The position numbers were made by a program, and so were the translations under genes. The notes under the pieces are model-generated. The model ran no database searches. It was not told the DNA's origin and saw only the letters and a program-made list of their open reading frames with translations. A stretch of DNA of 64,000 nucleotides from Aliiglaciecola sp. Lineage in GTDB: Bacteria > Pseudomonadota > Gammaproteobacteria > Enterobacterales > Alteromonadaceae. The DNA lies in contig JAOMVH010000001.1 in assembly GCA_028356795.1 (NCBI GenBank), positions 1 through 64,000 of the forward strand. The letters are read 5' to 3'. Shown here one piece after another: positions 37,192-47,342 of the stretch (positions are counted from its first letter, which is position 1; the number at the start of each line of letters is the position of its first letter).

Positions 37192-38205
37192 CTAGTTATT
37201 TAATTTATTGATTAAGCTTGCACGTAACTGACGGGCAGTGGTTTCATTCAGGGGGGCTAAAACCCCCTTTTTTGATGCTGGAATATGTTCCGTATCTGGC
37301 TGTGAAAACACATAGTGCTCAAACATGTTTCGCCAGCTATCACGCTGGGCTTCAGGCAAGTCACGAATACTTAAAATGGCATGGTTGAGGGCATCTAGCG
37401 GGGTACCCATAAAGTTAGGTACTTGTCGCCACCAATAGTTGATGAGTATATTAAATGGCTGTAATCCTTCCACATGATGCCACCACATACTGGGTATATA
37501 AATAGCGTCACCCGGGCTTAGCTCAACAATCGAACAGTGCTCAATAGCTTGTTGGAACTTAGGAAAGCGTTGGAAGTCGGGCTGATAAAAGTCCACCAAA
37601 CTTGCGGGTTGTCCTGCTGGGGTGTAATCCAATGGCCCAATATATAAATTGTCCAATTGATCAGGTGGGAACAAGGTAAATCGGCGTTTTCCGGCAATAC
37701 AACAAGCTAGATTGTCGGGGACATCAAAGTGCGCGGCGATCCTAGACTGGGTGCCTGCCCAGATACTTACGAGCGGTATATTTTGTAATTGCGGAATGTC
37801 ATTGTGCTCACGCATACCCGGTAATATGTGATTGATAGATGCCGACCCTAAATAGACAGAGGGTGGACTAGGCGCATCCAGTGTTGCCAATATCTCATCC
37901 AATATCTGATTAACCGTGGTGTTCTTTGGCGAAAAGTTGAATCCATCGAGGTTATCGTTATAAAAAAAGCGACCGTTAACCTCATTGGGAGCCTCAAATG
38001 CCTGAACTGGATTGTCATTAGACCATTGTTGTAAATAGTCCTTAGCTTGCTCAGGCGAGGCTTTAGCAGCCCCTACCAGTGGCCAGTCTCTCACTAACCC
38101 CCTAAAAACCGTAGGCTCAGAGGAGGTCATCCTCTGCGCCGTTAAGTCTGCGTAGGTAGCATTGGGGATCTCGGTAATTGTGTGAGCAGAATTAAAAGTA
38201 AGCAT
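37192..38205 (-). CDS. Cupin-like (JmjC/Cupin_8) protein of the halogenase cassette
   Basis: A 337-residue cupin_8 / JmjC-fold protein. It has the iron-site His-x-Asp in AAHFDVPDN and the second His in IYIPSMWWHHVEG, with RRFTLFPPDQLDNLYIG between, as in 2-oxoglutarate/Fe(II) hydroxylases of the FIH type. Its chemistry could be hydroxylation of a protein or small molecule; the substrate is unknown. The gene starts 8 bases after the SapC stop and ends the halogenase-SapC-cupin operon. No signal peptide, so cytosolic. Confidence 0.88.
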   Translation of the reverse strand: MLTFNSAHTITEIPNATYADLTAQRMTSSEPTVFRGLVRDWPLVGAAKASPEQAKDYLQQWSNDNPVQAFEAPNEVNGRFFYNDNLDGFNFSPKNTTVNQILDEILATLDAPSPPSVYLGSASINHILPGMREHNDIPQLQNIPLVSIWAGTQSRIAAHFDVPDNLACCIAGKRRFTLFPPDQLDNLYIGPLDYTPAGQPASLVDFYQPDFQRFPKFQQAIEHCSIVELSPGDAIYIPSMWWHHVEGLQPFNILINYWWRQVPNFMGTPLDALNHAILSIRDLPEAQRDSWRNMFEHYVFSQPDTEHIPASKKGVLAPLNETTARQLRASLINKLNN

Positions 38206-38212
38206 GATTGGA

Positions 38213-38947
38213 CTAGAGTGTGCTATTTTTCTTTTCTATCAACAATGACAAGTTAGACATAGATGCTTCCATCATGTGGATCAGCTGCAAATAGCCGAGT
38301 TGATGTAGTTGCTGAAGTGTGTCGCCAGATAATCCCGCGACTTTTTCTTCATGAATGGTGTACAAACTGTTTAGCTCATGCTGCGAGTTGTCTTTTAACG
38401 TGACCTTGATATTGACCGATTCAATCAAATCTAACTCAAGCAGTTTGTCGATGAATTCTTTGCTTTGCTGGTGGCCCAGGTGAATGGCTTGCAACACTGA
38501 ATTAATGTTATGCAAATAGTCACTTTGTCCACCTTGACTCAAAAATACCGGCACCGCATCAGTGTCTGAGTCATCGGTAGACACTCTGGGGCTGTCCATA
38601 TCCACAAAAACCACCGGATCTTTGGTTAAAACACCGTCTTTTTGAATGTTTTGAAAACCAATTAAAAATGGACGGCGCTGAATACTTAGTGGGATGTAAT
38701 TCGCCTGCCAGCCATCATCGTTCAAAAACAAGTTTTCATTGTCTCCAAAGCCCAACATGGCGATAGTTTCAAATTGACCGGTTTCAGAATGTTTATGGAA
38801 AAATATTGGATAGAACCCCTGAACCTCACGAAACTCAGACACAAAGACATTGCTAAAACTAACATCGTCGCCAAGGCCGGGTCGCATGCTGGCGATGACT
38901 TTTAGGTCTTTGTGAGTAACGTTATCAAGAAGTTGATGATTGGGCAT
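38213..38947 (-). CDS. SapC-family protein
   Basis: A 244-residue protein of the SapC family, with FVSEFREVQGFYPIFF, MLGFGDNENLFLNDDGW, YIPLSIQRRPFLIGF and VFVDMDSPRVS. The family is named after a Campylobacter S-layer-associated protein, but in Proteobacteria it is mostly found next to TonB receptors, tryptophan-halogenase-like enzymes and cupins, with no established role. The start has AGGAG five bases upstream. No signal peptide. It lies between the halogenase and cupin genes in one operon. Confidence 0.88.
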   Translation of the reverse strand: MPNHQLLDNVTHKDLKVIASMRPGLGDDVSFSNVFVSEFREVQGFYPIFFHKHSETGQFETIAMLGFGDNENLFLNDDGWQANYIPLSIQRRPFLIGFQNIQKDGVLTKDPVVFVDMDSPRVSTDDSDTDAVPVFLSQGGQSDYLHNINSVLQAIHLGHQQSKEFIDKLLELDLIESVNIKVTLKDNSQHELNSLYTIHEEKVAGLSGDTLQQLHQLGYLQLIHMMEASMSNLSLLIEKKNSTL

Positions 38948-39033
38948 GAAAGCTCCTAATAAATAATTCGAATCATGGTGTTAACCTGAATAGGCTACCA
39001 CCATGGAGATAAACAGAGCAACACAGAGCTGCG

Positions 39034-40590
39034 TTAAATTCGTTGTAAACCAAATTCACGGATTTTTTCAATCAATTCGCGATTGGTGGGCAATCCTCTA
39101 AGCAATTTGTCGGTGGTTTGTTGGTTTTTTCTAAAACTCTCCATGGCCATTTGATAATTGCTTGAGCGCCTTGCTGTGGCGGGTGTTTGGGTTTTAAAGC
39201 CCATTCCATAAAGCACATATTGATAACTAGCAGACGGGAATACTTCGTCTATCTGGGTAAAGTCACTGTGCCATGGGCTATGGTACTGCCAAAGTGCAAG
39301 TTGCTGTTTTAGATCTTCAGGGATTGTTTCAGGTCGACAGTTATCAACCCAATAATCGGTATCTGTGCGTTTGGTTAATATGTAATGAAGTTTCAAAAAA
39401 TCGATAATACGGTCCCAACGATATAGAAACTTATCATTGAATCGCTTGGCGACAATATCCATCACCCCACGGGTGGCTGGAAGCTGTTCACTGATCATCG
39501 CAGCTGACAGCTCTACCAATACTAATGCAGACGCTTCTAGTGGCTCTAAGAAGCCTGCAGAGAGGCCGACTGCGACACAGTTTTTGTGCCAAAATACTTG
39601 TCGATGTCCCGGTGTGATGGGGATTTTGCGCACCGTGAGCTCATCGGCTTTGTCACCGACACTTTGGCGAACATAATTTCGCAATTCCACTTCGGCTTTG
39701 TCATCGGTGGTATGTTCAGACGAAAATACATGGCCCACACCGCGTCTTGAAGGCAAGCCTATATCCCATATCCAACCAGCACTTTGCCCGGTTGATATGG
39801 TGTGTGATGCGATAGGGCTTTTATCTGATTCGTAAGGCACATGTACGGCTAGGGCCGTATCATTAAATAAGATATGGCGCTTGTTAATAAACGGAATTTG
39901 ATAATGTTTTCCTAACAACAAGGAGTTAAAACCGGTGCAGTCGATAAACAAGTCTGCTTCAAGCTCGCCTTTATTTCTGGTGTTAAGAGTTTTAATATCC
40001 CCATTCGGGTGAGAATTAATGCCCTCAACATGGTCAAGAATATGGTTAACCCCGAGCTTTTCAGTACAATGTTTTTGTAACATCACTGAGAATTTACCCG
40101 CATCCAGGTGATACGCATAATTGGCCACATGGGCATACTCAGGTGTGGTGTTTTGTTTGGGCGCAAGATCTTGTTCACAAATATGGCCTTGATAAGATAC
40201 CGCATCAGCAAAAGGAATATTTGGTGCTTGTTGCTGCCAAAATGGCGCAAGGTTGATACGTTCATAACCCTCTGGCAAAACCAACGGATGATAATAGGCA
40301 TCATCTTCTGCGCCAGTTACCCATTTCGCAAATTTAGCTCCTTGTTTAAATGATGCGTCACATTCACGGATAAACTGAGTTTCTGTGATACCCATTTTAC
40401 GAAGCGTACCGCGCATGGTTGGCCAAGTGCCTTCACCCACACCAACTGGGTTCACATCTGGTGACTCTATCAACGTCACCGAGATACCATCTGGCGAGTC
40501 AGCCATATGCTCAGCGGCAATCACGCCTGCGGTTAACCAACCCGCAGAACCACCGCCCACAATCACTATTTTGCGAATCGGACTATCCAT
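39034..40590 (-). CDS. Flavin-dependent tryptophan-halogenase-like protein
   Basis: A 518-residue FADH2-dependent halogenase-family protein from ATG 40590 (GGAG nine bases upstream; the TTG at 40620 is less likely). It has the FAD loop IVGGGSAGW, GVGEGTWP, the catalytic-type Lys82 in ASFKQGAKF, a modified WxWxIP motif (WIWDIGLP), and Glu352 in GFLEPLEASAL. Lys and Glu sit where PrnA/RebH have K79 and E346, so halogenase chemistry is possible. A dedicated substrate or reductase gene is not visible. It follows the laminarin-type TonB receptor after a terminator hairpin. Confidence 0.9.
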   Translation of the reverse strand: MDSPIRKIVIVGGGSAGWLTAGVIAAEHMADSPDGISVTLIESPDVNPVGVGEGTWPTMRGTLRKMGITETQFIRECDASFKQGAKFAKWVTGAEDDAYYHPLVLPEGYERINLAPFWQQQAPNIPFADAVSYQGHICEQDLAPKQNTTPEYAHVANYAYHLDAGKFSVMLQKHCTEKLGVNHILDHVEGINSHPNGDIKTLNTRNKGELEADLFIDCTGFNSLLLGKHYQIPFINKRHILFNDTALAVHVPYESDKSPIASHTISTGQSAGWIWDIGLPSRRGVGHVFSSEHTTDDKAEVELRNYVRQSVGDKADELTVRKIPITPGHRQVFWHKNCVAVGLSAGFLEPLEASALVLVELSAAMISEQLPATRGVMDIVAKRFNDKFLYRWDRIIDFLKLHYILTKRTDTDYWVDNCRPETIPEDLKQQLALWQYHSPWHSDFTQIDEVFPSASYQYVLYGMGFKTQTPATARRSSNYQMAMESFRKNQQTTDKLLRGLPTNRELIEKIREFGLQRI

Positions 40591-40629
40591 CAATCTGTAC
40601 TCCAAACAATCGTCTTTCAAAACAATAAC

Positions 40630-40657
40630 AAAAAGCCGCTATGAAAGCGGCTTTTTT
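40630..40657. terminator. Bidirectional-looking terminator after the TonB receptor gene
   Basis: AAAAAGCCGCT (40630-40640) and AGCGGCTTTTT (40646-40656) form an 11-base stem with a 5-base loop. On the minus strand the stem's own A/T arm provides the T-run, 17 bases after the receptor stop. Confidence 0.85.
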
Positions 40658-40673
40658 CGTAAAACAGAACCCG

Positions 40674-43643
40674 CTAGAAAGAGTAGCGAGCACCAAAGTT
40701 ATATCGAGAGCCGTATTGACGAGCAAATAGGAATTGCTCTTCATAACGACCATAACCTTCTTCTGTTTCATTGGTTAGGTTTATTCCTTCAAAGAATACC
40801 GTCAAATTGTCATTCACATCATAGTTGATGCTCAGATCAGTTTGCGCATACTCTTTTCCAAATTGCGGCGGACTTTCTGCCGAACCTTGTTGTTGTCCAA
40901 CACCAATCAAGTAATCATCACGCCATGCGTAAGTGAGTTTGACTGACAAACCGTCTTTTTCATAAAACAGTTGGGTGTTTGCTGAGTCACTCAAGCCGTT
41001 CAACGGAGATTGTGCATCGAAGCTTTCTGTATCGTACTCCACATCGCCATCAACTAACGTGATATTGAAGCTAGCACCAAAACCAGTTTCACCAAACATG
41101 TGCTGAATCGCGAACTCGATACCATCTACCGACTTGTCGTCACCATTTTCAGGACGGCTTACTAACCACTCAATCAAAGGATCATTTTCGTTTTGACGAA
41201 TGATTTGAGTTTGACAACATGCATCATCAACCCCTTGGCCACTATCAATCAATTGTTGCCAAATGGCACCGTCAGTCACATCAACGCCGTCAGCAACTAG
41301 CTCAGCGGCAGCTTGCGCAGCACGCGGGCCATTCAACGGATCACGAAGGTTATCAACGGTCACTAAGGTTTGAACCGTACTAATGAAGTTCTTCACGTCT
41401 TTTCTGAAGTAACCTAAAGCAATGTAACTGGCATCAGCGTAATAATATTCAGCCGTTAAATCGAAGTTGGTTGACTCGAAAGGCTGAAGATTAGTATTAC
41501 CAGAGCTACCATTTCTGCTACCTGGCTTAGGAGCCGCAGATAGTGATCTGGCACCAACTAAGTTACCCAAAGGCGCACGAGTAATGGTTTTACTCGCTGA
41601 GAAACGCGTAATCAATTCGTCAGTAACTTCTACTTTAATATCTAAATTTGGCAGAAGTAAGTCGTGCTCTCCAGAGAAGGCGACACTACCCGTATCACTG
41701 GCTCTGTAACGCAGTTGCCACTCAGTGGGGTTTGACCAAACCACAAAGTCTTCAATATCTTGATTAACCACACTGGTGACTTCGGTTTCTTCGTAACGAA
41801 GACCGACGTTAACATCAATGGGCATGTCGTCAATTTCAAAATACATATCAGCAGCTATGTAAGCACTTTGTGTTTGCTCGGTTAAGTCAGCGTATGTATT
41901 AACCGCATTTGACTGGGCAAATGGGTCTGTCTCAAAGCCAAAGAACGACTGCAGACGACCAACCGCTTCGGCGTAATCAAAGTCGTAAAAGTAGTTGGTT
42001 GTTAGGTTTGCACCACCATTTGAAAACTGATCGAGCAAATCACCTGTGCTAGTACGGGTGAACATACTGTCAGGGAAAATCGCCTGGTTGCCATTGTAAC
42101 CACCTGGTCCTTGGTTGCCACTAAATGCATTGCGACCGCCAAAGGTTTGATCAGTGCTTGATAAGCCGCCTCTAACAGCCATCAAGAAGCTATCTTCAGG
42201 GTTTTCCCAAGTACCATGTAATTGCAACTGCTCAACAGTAGACTCACCGACTCCGCGACTGAACTGCGCAAACAAGGGATCAAAGTCATTTGCTGAAGCT
42301 TCCGCTGCACCGTCTGGCCAAGTTATGTCATATTGCGGAATGCCACCTTGAGAGAAATCATAGGTTTTGGTGACAATGTTATTCGGCCCTAAGATGATGT
42401 TACCTGAGTGATTGGTGCCGCCATCAGCACCGTTATCAGTGGTCGTTTTAGAGTCGTGGTAATCTAACTCGAAATGCAAACTATCATTGAACTGCCATTC
42501 CCAGTTGAAACCAATCGAGTCACTTTCAACCAACAGCGTTTCAGCGTTTGCAGAGTGAGCAAAATCGTTGGCTGTTTCTGTAAAGTTAATCGCGGTACCG
42601 CGTTCATCTAGTTCATAATCAGTAACGTTACCACCGAAGTTAAACCAAATGCCAAACCCTTTTCCGGCAGTTGCCTGCTCAATCTCAGAGTAAACATAGT
42701 CGAGGGTAAAGGTCATGTCATCACGAGGCGCATATTGTAATGTAGCTTGGCCATTAAAACGTGAACGATCGACGTTATTGATATTGTTTGAAATTTGACG
42801 AGGGAAGTAGGTGTGTCCTGCTTTGCCGTCTTCAGTTGCACCATCAGCAGTATCTTCCGCTGCATTAGCGGCGTCAGGTCTTGCGTCAATAAACGATGTT
42901 GCATTGGTAAATGGTCCCTGATCGGCTTGCCAACCGGGAATATTTGCACTTTGCTGTTGGAAATTACGAGTTTGGTGAGACAAGGAAACCGCAAAACCTA
43001 AGGTATTGTCTAAGAATGTGTCGCTGTATAGCGCTGACAATTCAGGTGTAACATCTTCACCTTCCACATTGGATTCGTCGTATATGCCCTTGGCAGATAC
43101 AGCATATTTCAAACCGGGTGAGTTTAACGGTTTAGCGGTAATAATGTTAACCGTCGCACCCAAACCACCTGAAGGTATATCAGCTCGGCCTGTTTTGTAT
43201 AGCTCTAGTGCACTAACACCGTCAGAGGCTAAGTTTTCCAAGTCAAACGAACGAGTATTACCCGTTCCCGGCATCTGACGGCCGTTTAGGGTTACCAAGT
43301 TAAAGCTTGGACCAAAACCACGTACTGTGATTTGGCTACCTTCACCATTTTTGCGACTAATAGTTACACCGGTAATACGTTGTAAGGATTCTGCTAAGTT
43401 GGTGTCTGGGAATTTACCCATTTCCTCAGCGGAGATAGCATCAACAACACCTTGTCCATCACGTTTGATGTCCATAGCGCGAATTAAACTGCCACGGATA
43501 CCGCGTACTGCGATGACTTCGACATCATCACCAGCTGCTGAGGCCGCTTCTTCTTGGGCTTGTGCCGTTGACATTGCTGCTGTTCCCATTAGCAATGAAA
43601 TCGACGCCGCCAAATATTTTTTATTGAAAGTCATATGTTTCAT
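40674..43643 (-). CDS. TonB-dependent receptor, likely laminari-oligosaccharide importer
   Basis: A 989-residue outer-membrane receptor. The signal peptide ends TAQAQ (about residue 30). DDVEVIAVRGIRGSLIRAMDIKR, KFPDTNLAESLQRITGVTISR and SQITVRGFGPSFNLVTLNGRQMPGT mark the plug of the carbohydrate-associated receptor class of Alteromonadales and Caulobacterales. The barrel ends YNFGARYSF with terminal Phe. It lies 104 bases downstream of the four-module GH16 laminarinase gene and upstream of the halogenase cassette, so oligosaccharides from laminarin are the likely cargo. AGGA lies five bases before ATG 43643. Confidence 0.93.
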   Translation of the reverse strand: MKHMTFNKKYLAASISLLMGTAAMSTAQAQEEAASAAGDDVEVIAVRGIRGSLIRAMDIKRDGQGVVDAISAEEMGKFPDTNLAESLQRITGVTISRKNGEGSQITVRGFGPSFNLVTLNGRQMPGTGNTRSFDLENLASDGVSALELYKTGRADIPSGGLGATVNIITAKPLNSPGLKYAVSAKGIYDESNVEGEDVTPELSALYSDTFLDNTLGFAVSLSHQTRNFQQQSANIPGWQADQGPFTNATSFIDARPDAANAAEDTADGATEDGKAGHTYFPRQISNNINNVDRSRFNGQATLQYAPRDDMTFTLDYVYSEIEQATAGKGFGIWFNFGGNVTDYELDERGTAINFTETANDFAHSANAETLLVESDSIGFNWEWQFNDSLHFELDYHDSKTTTDNGADGGTNHSGNIILGPNNIVTKTYDFSQGGIPQYDITWPDGAAEASANDFDPLFAQFSRGVGESTVEQLQLHGTWENPEDSFLMAVRGGLSSTDQTFGGRNAFSGNQGPGGYNGNQAIFPDSMFTRTSTGDLLDQFSNGGANLTTNYFYDFDYAEAVGRLQSFFGFETDPFAQSNAVNTYADLTEQTQSAYIAADMYFEIDDMPIDVNVGLRYEETEVTSVVNQDIEDFVVWSNPTEWQLRYRASDTGSVAFSGEHDLLLPNLDIKVEVTDELITRFSASKTITRAPLGNLVGARSLSAAPKPGSRNGSSGNTNLQPFESTNFDLTAEYYYADASYIALGYFRKDVKNFISTVQTLVTVDNLRDPLNGPRAAQAAAELVADGVDVTDGAIWQQLIDSGQGVDDACCQTQIIRQNENDPLIEWLVSRPENGDDKSVDGIEFAIQHMFGETGFGASFNITLVDGDVEYDTESFDAQSPLNGLSDSANTQLFYEKDGLSVKLTYAWRDDYLIGVGQQQGSAESPPQFGKEYAQTDLSINYDVNDNLTVFFEGINLTNETEEGYGRYEEQFLFARQYGSRYNFGARYSF

Positions 43644-43747
43644 AGTGTTCCTACTTATTCTTCTCTCAATTCAGTGCTTAGCGCCTTCGAGATAAGTGTT
43701 ACTTCACTTATGCAGGAAAGCGCTGCTCCTATTGGTTCTGTTAGCGA

Positions 43748-46700
43748 TTATTCAGACAAAATCACAGCGTTGTCGACACGATAAATTGCGCCACCACCTG
43801 TTGCCCATGCTGGGAATATCATCACAACATCAATTGCACTTATGTCTAGTCCGGCATCAGATAATGCTAGCAAATCGAAGGTATAGGTTTGCCATTGACC
43901 AACAACTGGGTCTTGACCTTCATTGCTGGTGTTAAGGTTCACTTCTGCAAACGACGTGTTGCCATCTGCTTCTATTTTTAACAACCAATCTGTATCACCA
44001 CCTGAAGGAGCCGCTACCATTTTCATTTCAAATTGTAGCTTACCTGTTGTTAAGTAGGCCGACGCGTCAAATGGTGTGCCATCGTCACGACTATAGAAAC
44101 CCAGTACCGTGCCATTGTTATCTAAGATTTGGAATTCAGCGGTTGCGCCATGGTCCGCATCATCTGCTTCAACCGTTGGCGTCGTTCCACCGCAACAATC
44201 CCATAATGGCCACCCTGTGTTCACCTCATCTTTAAAGAAGGCTAGCACTTCATTTGAACCTGCATCTGGCGTATCTGAACCCGGGTTACCAATAATGAGG
44301 TTATCTACACGGTAGATTGCACCTTCACCGGTTTGCCATGCTGGGAATATCATGATGACGTCAATGGCACTGATATCTAATCCTGCATCAGACAAGGCTG
44401 ACAGACTAAATGTATAGGTTTGCCATTCGCCAGTAACTGGGTCCAAACCTTCAGTACTGGTATTTAACGCAACTTCTGCAAACGATGTGTTGTTATCCGC
44501 TTCTACCTTTAACAACCAGGTTGTATCAGCAGTAGGCGGGCTAACCACTTTCATTTCGAAGCTTAATGAACCGCTTGTTAATAGTGCAGATGCATCAAAT
44601 GGTGTGCCTTCCTCTGGTAGGCGGCTGTTAAAACCAAGTACCGTACCGTTGTTATCTAGTATTTGGAATTCAGCAACTGCGCCGTGATCAGCATCATCTG
44701 TTTCAACCGTTGGTGTTGTGCCGCCACAACAATCCCACAATGGCCAGTTACCACTTGCTGCATCAGCAAATACCACTTCACGAGGTCCTGTTGGTCCGTT
44801 TGTCGCGTTTGGATTGTAGATTTTTGCGTTATCAACACGATAGATTGCACCTTCACCGGTTTGCCATGCTGGGAATATCATGATGACGTCAATGGCACTG
44901 ATATCCAAACCTGCATCTGCTAAATCAGATAGCGAGAATGTATAGGTTTGCCATTCGCCAGTCACAGGATCCAAACCTTGAGTACTGGTATTTAAGGCGA
45001 CTTCTGCAAACGATGTATTGTTGTCAGCTTCTACTTTTAACAGCCAAGTCGTATCAGCCGTCGGTGGACTAACCACTTTCATCTCAAATTCAAGCACACC
45101 CACTGTTAGCAGTGCTGAGGCATCAAACGGTGCTACCTCGCCGGGTAAGCGGCTGTTAAAACCAAGTACGGTACCGTTATTATCGAGAATTGAGAACTCT
45201 GCTACCACACCGTGTTCAGCATCATCCATTTCCTCTGTTGGTGTTGTACCACCACAGCAGTCCCATAAAGGCCAATCTAAATTAGTTTGATCTTCAAAAA
45301 TTACTAATTCAGGGAATGTTTGGGCACCCGGTTCAGCAATGGTTAGGTTATCAACGCGATAGATTGCGCCTTCGCCTGTTTGCCATGCTGGGAATATCAT
45401 AATAACGTCAATGGCACTTACGTCTAAACCTGCGTCGGATAATGTCTGTAGCGGGAAGGTGTAAGTTTGCCACTCGCCAACTGCTGGGGCTGCACCTTCT
45501 AAGCTTGTATTCAAAGCGACTTCTGCAAATGACGTGTTGTTGTCACCTTCTACTTTCATCAGCCACGTTGTAGGGGTAGTCGTATCAGCAACAACCTTCA
45601 TTTCAAAGGACAAGTTACCCGTGGTTAACATCGCTGAGGCATTGAAAGGCACACCGCCTTCTGATACATCCGGGCGACTGTTAAATCCTAATACCGTACC
45701 GTTGTTATCCAAAATTTGGAATTCAGCCACTGCACCATGTTGTGCATCGTCTGTCACAACTGCTGGAGTTGTACCACCACAGCAATCCCAAAGTTTCCAA
45801 AGCGGGTTTTCCGCGTCAGAGAAGATGGTGATTGGAACGGCAACATCTGGCGTTGGTGGAGTAGGAGCAGGTGCTTTACCCTCTACTAAGGTGTCTTCGT
45901 CTTTGTAGCCAGCACGAATGGTTTCACAGCCTGCGCCTGTTAGTGGGTCAGCGGCACACTCGTAGACACGAACGTAATCTACTACCATGCTTTGACCTTC
46001 ACCGGCGAAAGCGGTCTCATCAATACCAAGATTATTGACATTTTCAGGCCAGTTTCCGCCTACTGCAACATTCAAGATGATATGAAAGTCTTGGTCAAAT
46101 GGAGAAGCATCCCAGAAGGTTTGTTGTTCACCGGTGGCAATATCAAAATATTCAGCGAACCAACCACGATGTTTCAGACCAACTGCTTCGCCTTTACTGT
46201 TGAAACGGACTTCAGAAGCCATTTGAGTTGCATACAAATAACCATCCATATACCAACGAATTTCACCTTCTTGCCATTCTATCGCGTAAGTGTGGAATCC
46301 ATCAGCAGGATTAGATGCTGGCGTATATGCTTGACCTGAGCTTTCATTGTTAGGAAAGTCGCGACCGTAGTGCAAGGTGCCGTAAATGTTGGTTTCTTCT
46401 ACGCCAGCATCATTAAGGGTTTTAAGGTTAACTGACTCGAAAATATCGATTTCACCTGATTTTGGCCAACCGCCATATACTTCGTCAGTTGGTAACATCC
46501 AAAATGCCGGCCAAGAACCTTGACCAGCGGGCATTTTAGCGCGCATTTCAAAACGACCGTATTTCCAGTCGCCTTTGTTCTTAGTGACCATTCGAGCTGA
46601 AGAGTAGGGTAATTGAGCATCTACTGCAGCTTTAGCAACAATATTTAGCATACCGTCGGCTACAAACGAGTTTTCAGCAGAATCTGTATAACACTGCTTC

Positions 46701-46939
46701 TCCTGATTGCCACCGCCAGCACAATCGACTTCGTGTGTCCACTTGGCCGAGTCAATGCTTGTACCTTCAAACTCATCGTTCCATACCATTACCCAATCAG
46801 ACACTGGGGCTGAGGTATCAACTGCCTTAATGTCGGTACTTGTGTCTGAACCGCCACATCCCGCCAGTGTGAGTGCCAATATGGCGCTCGCTGACAGAGA
46901 CAGATTGCGCGTCGTGTGCTTAACGCTTTTAATTCTCAT
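43748..46939 (-). CDS. GH16 laminarinase lipoprotein with four repeated CBM-like modules
   Basis: A 1063-residue lipoprotein (lipobox TLAGC). The GH16 domain spans about 45-330 and has the catalytic GEIDIFE with Glu163, Asp165 and Glu168. A PAPTPPTP linker leads to four tandem modules of about 165-180 residues. Each has LWDCCGGTTP near its start, ILDNNGTVLGF, a W-T/L-W-LMKVEGDNN-type strand, EWQTYTF, and a closing FPAWQTGEGAIYRVDN. The modules resemble galactose-binding-like beta-sandwiches (ExoP C-domain type) and probably bind glucan. At DNA level the modules differ by many synonymous changes, so they are not a recent duplication. ATG 46939 has GGAG. It leads the transcript towards the TonB receptor. 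Confidence 0.93.
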   Translation of the reverse strand: MRIKSVKHTTRNLSLSASAILALTLAGCGGSDTSTDIKAVDTSAPVSDWVMVWNDEFEGTSIDSAKWTHEVDCAGGGNQEKQCYTDSAENSFVADGMLNIVAKAAVDAQLPYSSARMVTKNKGDWKYGRFEMRAKMPAGQGSWPAFWMLPTDEVYGGWPKSGEIDIFESVNLKTLNDAGVEETNIYGTLHYGRDFPNNESSGQAYTPASNPADGFHTYAIEWQEGEIRWYMDGYLYATQMASEVRFNSKGEAVGLKHRGWFAEYFDIATGEQQTFWDASPFDQDFHIILNVAVGGNWPENVNNLGIDETAFAGEGQSMVVDYVRVYECAADPLTGAGCETIRAGYKDEDTLVEGKAPAPTPPTPDVAVPITIFSDAENPLWKLWDCCGGTTPAVVTDDAQHGAVAEFQILDNNGTVLGFNSRPDVSEGGVPFNASAMLTTGNLSFEMKVVADTTTPTTWLMKVEGDNNTSFAEVALNTSLEGAAPAVGEWQTYTFPLQTLSDAGLDVSAIDVIMIFPAWQTGEGAIYRVDNLTIAEPGAQTFPELVIFEDQTNLDWPLWDCCGGTTPTEEMDDAEHGVVAEFSILDNNGTVLGFNSRLPGEVAPFDASALLTVGVLEFEMKVVSPPTADTTWLLKVEADNNTSFAEVALNTSTQGLDPVTGEWQTYTFSLSDLADAGLDISAIDVIMIFPAWQTGEGAIYRVDNAKIYNPNATNGPTGPREVVFADAASGNWPLWDCCGGTTPTVETDDADHGAVAEFQILDNNGTVLGFNSRLPEEGTPFDASALLTSGSLSFEMKVVSPPTADTTWLLKVEADNNTSFAEVALNTSTEGLDPVTGEWQTYTFSLSALSDAGLDISAIDVIMIFPAWQTGEGAIYRVDNLIIGNPGSDTPDAGSNEVLAFFKDEVNTGWPLWDCCGGTTPTVEADDADHGATAEFQILDNNGTVLGFYSRDDGTPFDASAYLTTGKLQFEMKMVAAPSGGDTDWLLKIEADGNTSFAEVNLNTSNEGQDPVVGQWQTYTFDLLALSDAGLDISAIDVVMIFPAWATGGGAIYRVDNAVILSE
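43750..45845 (-). repeat. Four tandem protein-module repeats of about 530 bases
   Basis: The modules begin (minus strand) near 45840, 45310, 44780 and 44245. Each carries a vicinal-cysteine WDCCGG codon block, at about 45790, 45260, 44735 and 44200. Modules 2 and 3 are the most alike in protein sequence. Confidence 0.85.
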
Positions 46940-47342
46940 TGTGTTCTCCGAAAAACAAAATCTAAGTGACTTTGACTGACCTTTGACTTAATGCTTCTAC
47001 GTTATTAAATCGCAGTGAATCAAAAAATACTCCGGCCAGATGTTAACTGCCTGTTTTAATGTGTAACACAAACGTTAACTGCTTCAACATTAAATACGGT
47101 AAGACGGGACTAGCAAAGGATGGAACGGACATTATGTCCAGTTGGACGTGTTTTTCGTTAATGAAGCCGTCTTTTTTTTACCACTATATTCGCTTGAATC
47201 TTCGCCAAGTGCACGGTTGGCCCACGTTGACGCAGCATCAGTCCGTTTGAGCTTATTTGCGTTGCGTGATAATCAACTTTGCATAGAGTTACCGTCAATA
47301 TTGTCGAAAAATGAACAATTATAGATAGGTGGTGACGTTAAA
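46940..47342. other. Divergent promoter region between two GH16 genes
   Basis: 403 bases; ORFs here (for example 47059-47250) are short, out of context and lack ribosome sites. The 9-mer GTTAACTGC occurs twice in direct orientation at 47042 and 47074, 32 bases apart (about three helical turns). Promoters for both laminarinase operons must lie here. Confidence 0.6.

Noticed and set aside
47059-47250. 63-codon plus-strand ORF between the two GH16 genes
   Set aside because: Composition is not protein-like, there is no ribosome site, and it lies in a divergent promoter region.
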